9,465 nt of DNA from Flavobacterium psychrophilum (GTDB lineage Bacteria; Bacteroidota; Bacteroidia; Flavobacteriales; Flavobacteriaceae), in assembly GCA_945907225.1 (NCBI GenBank), contig CAMDSN010000049.1, positions 1 to 9,465 on the forward strand. Reading direction: 5' to 3'. The position numbers were made by a program, and so were the translations under genes. Positions 6,103-9,465 of this stretch are shown one piece after another. The notes beneath the pieces were generated by a model. The model saw only the letters and a program-made list of their open reading frames with translations, did no database searches and was not told the origin of the DNA. Position 1 is the first letter of the stretch. The number at the start of each line of letters is the position of its first letter.

Positions 6103-7503
6103 ATGAATACAAAATATTTCGATTTAATAAATCAAACATTCTATTTTCCGCAGGAAGAGTTTACACTAAATAAAGACCATCTTCAGTTTCACAATATCGA
6201 TTTAATGAAATTAGTCGAAGAATATGGCACACCATTAAAATTTACCTACTTACCTCAAATTTCAGGCAATATAAACAAAGCTAAAGGTTGGTTTAGAAAA
6301 GCAATGGAAAAGAATAAGTATGAGGCAAAATACTACTATTGCTACTGCACTAAAAGTTCTCATTTTAGTTTTATCATGAATGAAGCATTTAAAAACAATA
6401 TTCATATAGAAACCTCCTCGGCTTTTGATATTAATATTGTTGAAAATTTAATAGAACAAGGAAAAATAAATAAGAGCACTTATATTATTTGTAACGGTTT
6501 TAAAAGAGAACAATACATTGAAAATATTGCTCGATTAATAAATAATGGATATAATAAAACCATTCCAATCATTGATAACTATGAGGAATTAGATTTGCTT
6601 CAAGAGTCAATAAATGGTAAATTCAAAATAGGAATCCGAATTGCCGCTGAGGAGGAACCAAAATTTGAATTTTACACCTCTAGACTTGGTATAGGATATA
6701 AAGACATTGTTCCCTTTTACAGAAAACAAATCCAAGAAAACAATCAAGTTGAACTTAAAATGCTTCACTTTTTTATAAATACTGGAATAAATGACACCGC
6801 ATATTACTGGAACGAATTAGTAAAATGTATTAAAGTTTATGTTGCACTTAAAAAGGAATGTTCAACTTTAGATAGTTTAAATATTGGAGGTGGATTTCCA
6901 ATTAAAAATTCTTTAGCATTTGAATTTGACTACCAATATATGATTGATGAAATTGTTAATCAAATAAAAATTTCTTGCGATGAAGCTGAGATTGATGTGC
7001 CACATATTTTTACAGAATTTGGTGCTTTCACAGTTGGAGAATCTGGTGGAGCTATTTACCAAATTTTATATCAAAAGAAACAAAATGATCGTGAAAACTG
7101 GAATATGATTGATAGCTCTTTCATCACTACACTACCCGATACTTGGGCAATAAACAAACGATTCGTTATGTTGGCTGTAAACAGATGGAATGACACATAC
7201 GAAAGAGTTTTACTCGGCGGATTAACATGCGATAGTGATGACTACTATAATTCTGAGCAACATATGAATGCGGTTTACTTACCAAAGTATAACAAAGAAA
7301 AGCCCTTATATATTGGATTTTTTAATACGGGAGCATATCAAGAAACGATTGGAGGATTTGGAGGACTACACCATTGTTTAATCCCACAGCCAAAACATAT
7401 TTTAATAGATAGAGATGAGAATGGGATAATCGCAACTGAAGTATTTTCTGAACAACAAACATCTGAACAAGTACTTAAAATATTGGGATACGAGAAAAAA
7501 TAA
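6103..7503 (+). CDS. speA: Arginine decarboxylase, fold-III PLP enzyme (Orn/DAP/Arg decarboxylase family 2)
   Basis: A 466-residue alanine-racemase-fold decarboxylase of the Bacteroidota type annotated as arginine decarboxylase, which makes agmatine and CO2 from arginine with pyridoxal phosphate. It is shorter than the enterobacterial SpeA. The PLP lysine is most likely K84 in YCYCTKSSHF, at the end of the first barrel strand. Other marks are the glycine loop NIGGGFP (260-266), TEFGAFTVGESGG (304-316) in the place of the usual EPGR-x-x-VG, GGLTCDSDDYY (372-382) with the catalytic Cys-Asp pair, and FFNTGAYQ (406-413). Arg in the EPGR motif, which normally helps bind the PLP phosphate, is Ala308 here. 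I believe this is a trait of the subfamily rather than a lesion. The next gene encodes a deoxyhypusine synthase-like protein, which supports a role in polyamine synthesis. Arginine as substrate is inferred from the subfamily; other basic amino acids cannot be excluded. Confidence 0.85.
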   Translation: MNTKYFDLINQTFYFPQEEFTLNKDHLQFHNIDLMKLVEEYGTPLKFTYLPQISGNINKAKGWFRKAMEKNKYEAKYYYCYCTKSSHFSFIMNEAFKNNIHIETSSAFDINIVENLIEQGKINKSTYIICNGFKREQYIENIARLINNGYNKTIPIIDNYEELDLLQESINGKFKIGIRIAAEEEPKFEFYTSRLGIGYKDIVPFYRKQIQENNQVELKMLHFFINTGINDTAYYWNELVKCIKVYVALKKECSTLDSLNIGGGFPIKNSLAFEFDYQYMIDEIVNQIKISCDEAEIDVPHIFTEFGAFTVGESGGAIYQILYQKKQNDRENWNMIDSSFITTLPDTWAINKRFVMLAVNRWNDTYERVLLGGLTCDSDDYYNSEQHMNAVYLPKYNKEKPLYIGFFNTGAYQETIGGFGGLHHCLIPQPKHILIDRDENGIIATEVFSEQQTSEQVLKILGYEKK

Positions 7504-7528
7504 CAAACCGGATATTAAATAAAAAAAA

Positions 7529-7574
7529 TAATTTGCAGTAATAAAAAAATATATTTTCTTTGAGCAGCAAATTA
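7529..7574. repeat. Inverted repeat between the decarboxylase and deoxyhypusine synthase-like genes
   Basis: TAATTTGC (7529-7536) and GCAAATTA (7567-7574) are perfect 8-bp complements separated by 30 bases. Inside lies a 12-bp palindrome AAAATATATTTT (7546-7557). The element occupies most of the 86-base gap and ends 15 bases before the next ATG. It could be an RNA stem that tunes expression of the downstream gene, a protein site, or a weak terminator-like structure. No T-run follows the stem, so simple termination is unlikely. No good promoter was found in the gap. Confidence 0.45.
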
Positions 7575-7589
7575 GTATAAACAAAACCC

Positions 7590-8564
7590 ATGAGTAAAGG
7601 CCCGATAAGTCAATTTATAGAAAATAATTATCTTCATTTTAATGCTGCTGCACTTGTTGATGCCGCAAAAGGGTATGAGTCACATTTGCTTGACAATGGA
7701 AAAATGTTGATCTCTCTTGCAGGCGCAATGAGTACAGCCGAACTCGGTAAATCGTTAGCCGAAATGATACGCCAGGATAAAGTACACATAATTTCATGCA
7801 CTGGAGCTAATTTAGAAGAAGACATTATGAATTTGGTAGCACATAATTCATATAAAAGAGTTCCAAACTATCGAGATTTATCGCCACAAGAAGAGTGGAA
7901 TTTATTAGAAAACCATTACAACAGAGTTACCGATACCTGTATTCCTGAAGAAGAAGCATTCAGAAGACTACAATCTCATTTATTTGATATTTGGAACAAT
8001 GCAAATTCAAAAGGAGAGCGCTATTTTCCACATGAGTTTATGTATCAGATGATAAATTCGGGGGTATTAAAACAATATTACGAAATAGATCCTAAAGATT
8101 CTTGGATGGTTGCCGCTGCCGAAAAGAACTTGCCAATAGTAGTTCCAGGTTGGGAAGACAGTACAATGGGAAATATTTTTGCATCCTATTGTATAAAAGG
8201 TGAATTTAATCCAAGTACCATGAAAAGTGGAATTGAATATATGATGTGGTTAGCAGATTGGTATCCTAAAAATTCGTCAGGTAAAGGATTGGGGTTCTTT
8301 CAAGTTGGTGGTGGTATTGCAGGAGATTTTCCAATTTGTGTAGTTCCAATGTTATATCAAGATATGGAGATGCATGATGTTCCATTTTGGAATTATTTTT
8401 GCCAAATATCTGATTCTACTACCAGTTATGGATCCTACTCTGGAGCCGTGCCCAATGAGAAAATAACTTGGGGAAAACTTAATATTGATACGCCCAAATT
8501 TATCGTAGAATCCGATGCGACTATTGTAGTTCCATTAATTTTTGCCTATATATTAGATTTATAA
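7590..8564 (+). CDS. Deoxyhypusine synthase-like protein (bacterial DHS family)
   Basis: A 324-residue NAD-dependent aminobutyl-transferase homologue. The family match is clear: VAHNSYKRVP, ERYFPHEFMYQMI, the VPGWEDSTMGN segment (186-195), FFQVGGGIAGDFP (236-248), then DSTTSYGSYSGAVPNEKITWGK (275-296) and SDATIVVPLIFAYIL at the end. Compared with human DHS, the intermediate-forming Lys329 is kept as K296 in ITWGK, with Trp327 (W294), Glu323 (E290) and Ser317 (S284). Polyamine-contact residues differ: Asp243 is N195, His288 is D246 and Asp316 is Y283. Bacteria lack eIF5A, so hypusine formation is not possible and the real substrate is unknown. A homospermidine synthase-like or agmatine-linked reaction is conceivable from the neighbouring arginine decarboxylase. 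The gene follows the decarboxylase by 86 bases and precedes the acidic-tail gene by 11, so all three probably share a transcript. Family identity is secure; activity is not. Confidence 0.88.
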   Translation: MSKGPISQFIENNYLHFNAAALVDAAKGYESHLLDNGKMLISLAGAMSTAELGKSLAEMIRQDKVHIISCTGANLEEDIMNLVAHNSYKRVPNYRDLSPQEEWNLLENHYNRVTDTCIPEEEAFRRLQSHLFDIWNNANSKGERYFPHEFMYQMINSGVLKQYYEIDPKDSWMVAAAEKNLPIVVPGWEDSTMGNIFASYCIKGEFNPSTMKSGIEYMMWLADWYPKNSSGKGLGFFQVGGGIAGDFPICVVPMLYQDMEMHDVPFWNYFCQISDSTTSYGSYSGAVPNEKITWGKLNIDTPKFIVESDATIVVPLIFAYILDL

Positions 8565-8575
8565 CTCCGTTTTTT

Positions 8576-9001
8576 ATGAGAAGAATTATTGTTGATTATG
8601 CAAAACTAACTGGTGATATACTAAATTTATTAGTAGAAAAATTTCCAGAAGGTTATTATGACACCGATATTATTCGTTTTAGAAATGCACAAAATGAATT
8701 AATTGAAGCTGTTGAAGTTAGAACTGAAAATACTATTTACTTGGTGAAAGTAAGCACAAAGCTGGCCAGTAGAATGGAAAAATATGATGAGGAAGATATA
8801 GATTCAGTTGTAGAGCCCATTGATCCAATAAAAGGAATTGATGATGACGAAGATGCACCCAACGAAAATGAAGAAGAAGAGGAATTTGATTTATTAAAAG
8901 ATAAAGGTGGAAGTGATGATGGCGATGATGATGATGACGATGATGAAGAGGATATAGAAGCTTCAAATGACTATTCAGATGACGATGACGAGGAAGATTA
9001 A
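8576..9001 (+). CDS. Small protein with a highly acidic C-terminal tail, function unknown
   Basis: A 141-residue protein in two parts. Residues 1-68 (from RRIIVDYAKLTGDILNLLVE, with FPEGYYDTDIIRFRN, LIEAVEVRTENTIYLVKVS) look like a compact alpha/beta domain. Residues 71-141 are a low-complexity tail in which I count 41 Asp or Glu out of 71, including a run of aspartates near residues 117-123. Flavobacterial proteins of this kind are often labelled DNA primase in databases, but no primase motif, zinc ribbon or TOPRIM feature is present, so I do not adopt that name. The acidic tail might bind metal ions or basic proteins; this is inference. It starts 11 bases after the deoxyhypusine synthase-like gene, so it is likely the last gene of that transcript. 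It ends 11 bases before a convergent gene. Confidence 0.75.
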   Translation: MRRIIVDYAKLTGDILNLLVEKFPEGYYDTDIIRFRNAQNELIEAVEVRTENTIYLVKVSTKLASRMEKYDEEDIDSVVEPIDPIKGIDDDEDAPNENEEEEEFDLLKDKGGSDDGDDDDDDDEEDIEASNDYSDDDDEED

Positions 9002-9012
9002 AAATATATTTA

Positions 9013-9465
9013 TTACGAAATACAATCTAAATATTTTTCTTGAAATACCTTTTGATGTTGATTTTGATGTCCGATGATAATAAACCCAAGAGCCCGAACT
9101 GACATTTGATTATTTGACGCAATACCTATTCGCAACAATTCTTCATTTGAAAATGATTTGAATAAAGACAAAGTAGCTTGTCTGACAACAGCCAATTCAG
9201 TCAATAAATCCTGAATACTTCTTTTGATTGCATTAGCTTCGTCAACATAATCGTTCTCCTCAAAACCAGGTAATTTATTCTTGTCATTTCTGGCAAAACG
9301 TAAGGCACGATAGGCAAAAATTCTTTCGGCGTCAATCAAATGCTGAATGATATCTTTTATAGTCCATTTTCCTTCAGCATATCGGTAATCAAATTTATCT
9401 AACGGAATGTTTTGTACAAATTTTATGAAGCGATGTACCGAGATTTCAAGTTCTTCAATAAGTGT
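9013..9465 (-). CDS. DinB-family protein, C-terminal part (start lies beyond the right edge)
   Basis: The frame is open from the right edge to TAA at 9015-9013, giving 150 residues. An internal Met makes it look like a shorter gene starting at 9339, but the preceding bases continue the same frame with clear family sequence (KWTIKDIIQHLIDAERIFAY). The three metal-ligand histidines of the DinB/YfiT fold are visible: one in DIIQH and two in the C-terminal GHQNQHQKVF helix, with RALRFARND between them. DinB proteins are four-helix-bundle, probably metal-dependent thiol transferases or hydrolases. Their link to DNA damage is through expression of the founding member, not through a known repair reaction. 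It converges on the acidic-tail gene with only 11 bases between the stops and no terminator hairpin. The exact role is unknown. Confidence 0.85.
   Translation of the reverse strand, partial: TLIEELEISVHRFIKFVQNIPLDKFDYRYAEGKWTIKDIIQHLIDAERIFAYRALRFARNDKNKLPGFEENDYVDEANAIKRSIQDLLTELAVVRQATLSLFKSFSNEELLRIGIASNNQMSVRALGFIIIGHQNQHQKVFQEKYLDCIS

Noticed and set aside
8733..8966. Minus-strand frame encoding a histidine-rich protein that might look like a metal-binding peptide
   Set aside because: It is the complement of the Asp/Glu-rich tail of the plus-strand gene; GAT and GAC codons read backwards give His-rich nonsense.
8920..8997. Run of GAT/GAC triplets that resembles a tandem repeat
   Set aside because: It is codon-level low complexity from the acidic tail, with mixed Asp and Glu codons, and not an independent DNA repeat.
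9013..9339. A complete 108-residue gene starting at an internal Met
   Set aside because: The frame continues upstream to the window edge with conserved DinB sequence including a metal-ligand His, so the Met is internal and the gene is partial.

Overview
The window is low-GC DNA that looks like a chromosome segment of a flavobacterium or close relative (phylum Bacteroidota). Three things support this: the AT-rich codon use, the absence of Shine-Dalgarno motifs at most starts, and TAnnTTTG-type promoter elements (TACTTTTG at 4664-4671 on the minus strand, TACATTTG at 5853-5860 on the plus strand). The closest protein families I recognise are also flavobacterial.

Bases 1-4634, minus strand, hold one tightly packed run of seven genes. 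In transcription order they are a TIGR03643/DUF2805 protein, a DUF2452 protein, a flavin reductase-like FMN-binding protein, a cryptochrome/photolyase-family flavoprotein, a 45-residue DUF2256 protein, an iron-sulfur (6-4) photolyase of the PhrB type, and the first 38 residues of a DASH-type cryptochrome that runs off the left edge. Junctions range from a 4-base overlap to a 9-base gap, so this reads as one operon. It joins three different members of the photolyase/cryptochrome superfamily with a flavin-handling enzyme and three small proteins of unknown function. A UV-damage repair and blue-light response module is the natural reading. A near-perfect 34-bp palindrome (4634-4667) fills the space between the promoter's -7 box and the first start codon, and it is the best candidate operator in the window.

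Bases 4742-5809, plus strand, carry aroB (3-dehydroquinate synthase, shikimate pathway), divergent from the photolyase operon. It is followed by about 290 bases without a convincing gene, which hold a good Bacteroidota promoter and a long presumptive leader.

Bases 6103-9001, plus strand, carry a fold-III PLP decarboxylase of the flavobacterial arginine decarboxylase group, a deoxyhypusine synthase-like protein, and a small protein with a very acidic tail. The first two suggest polyamine metabolism starting from arginine and agmatine. The deoxyhypusine synthase-like protein keeps the catalytic lysine but has changed polyamine-contact residues, and bacteria have no eIF5A, so its substrate is an open question. 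No agmatinase lies in the window.

Bases 9013-9465, minus strand, hold the C-terminal 150 residues of a DinB-family protein, convergent with the acidic-tail gene.

I saw no tRNA, rRNA, insertion sequence, CRISPR array or sign of recent transfer. The strongest candidates for new biology are the palindrome in front of the photolyase operon, the divergent cryptochrome-like flavoprotein with its DUF2256 and TIGR03643 partners, and the altered deoxyhypusine synthase-like enzyme.
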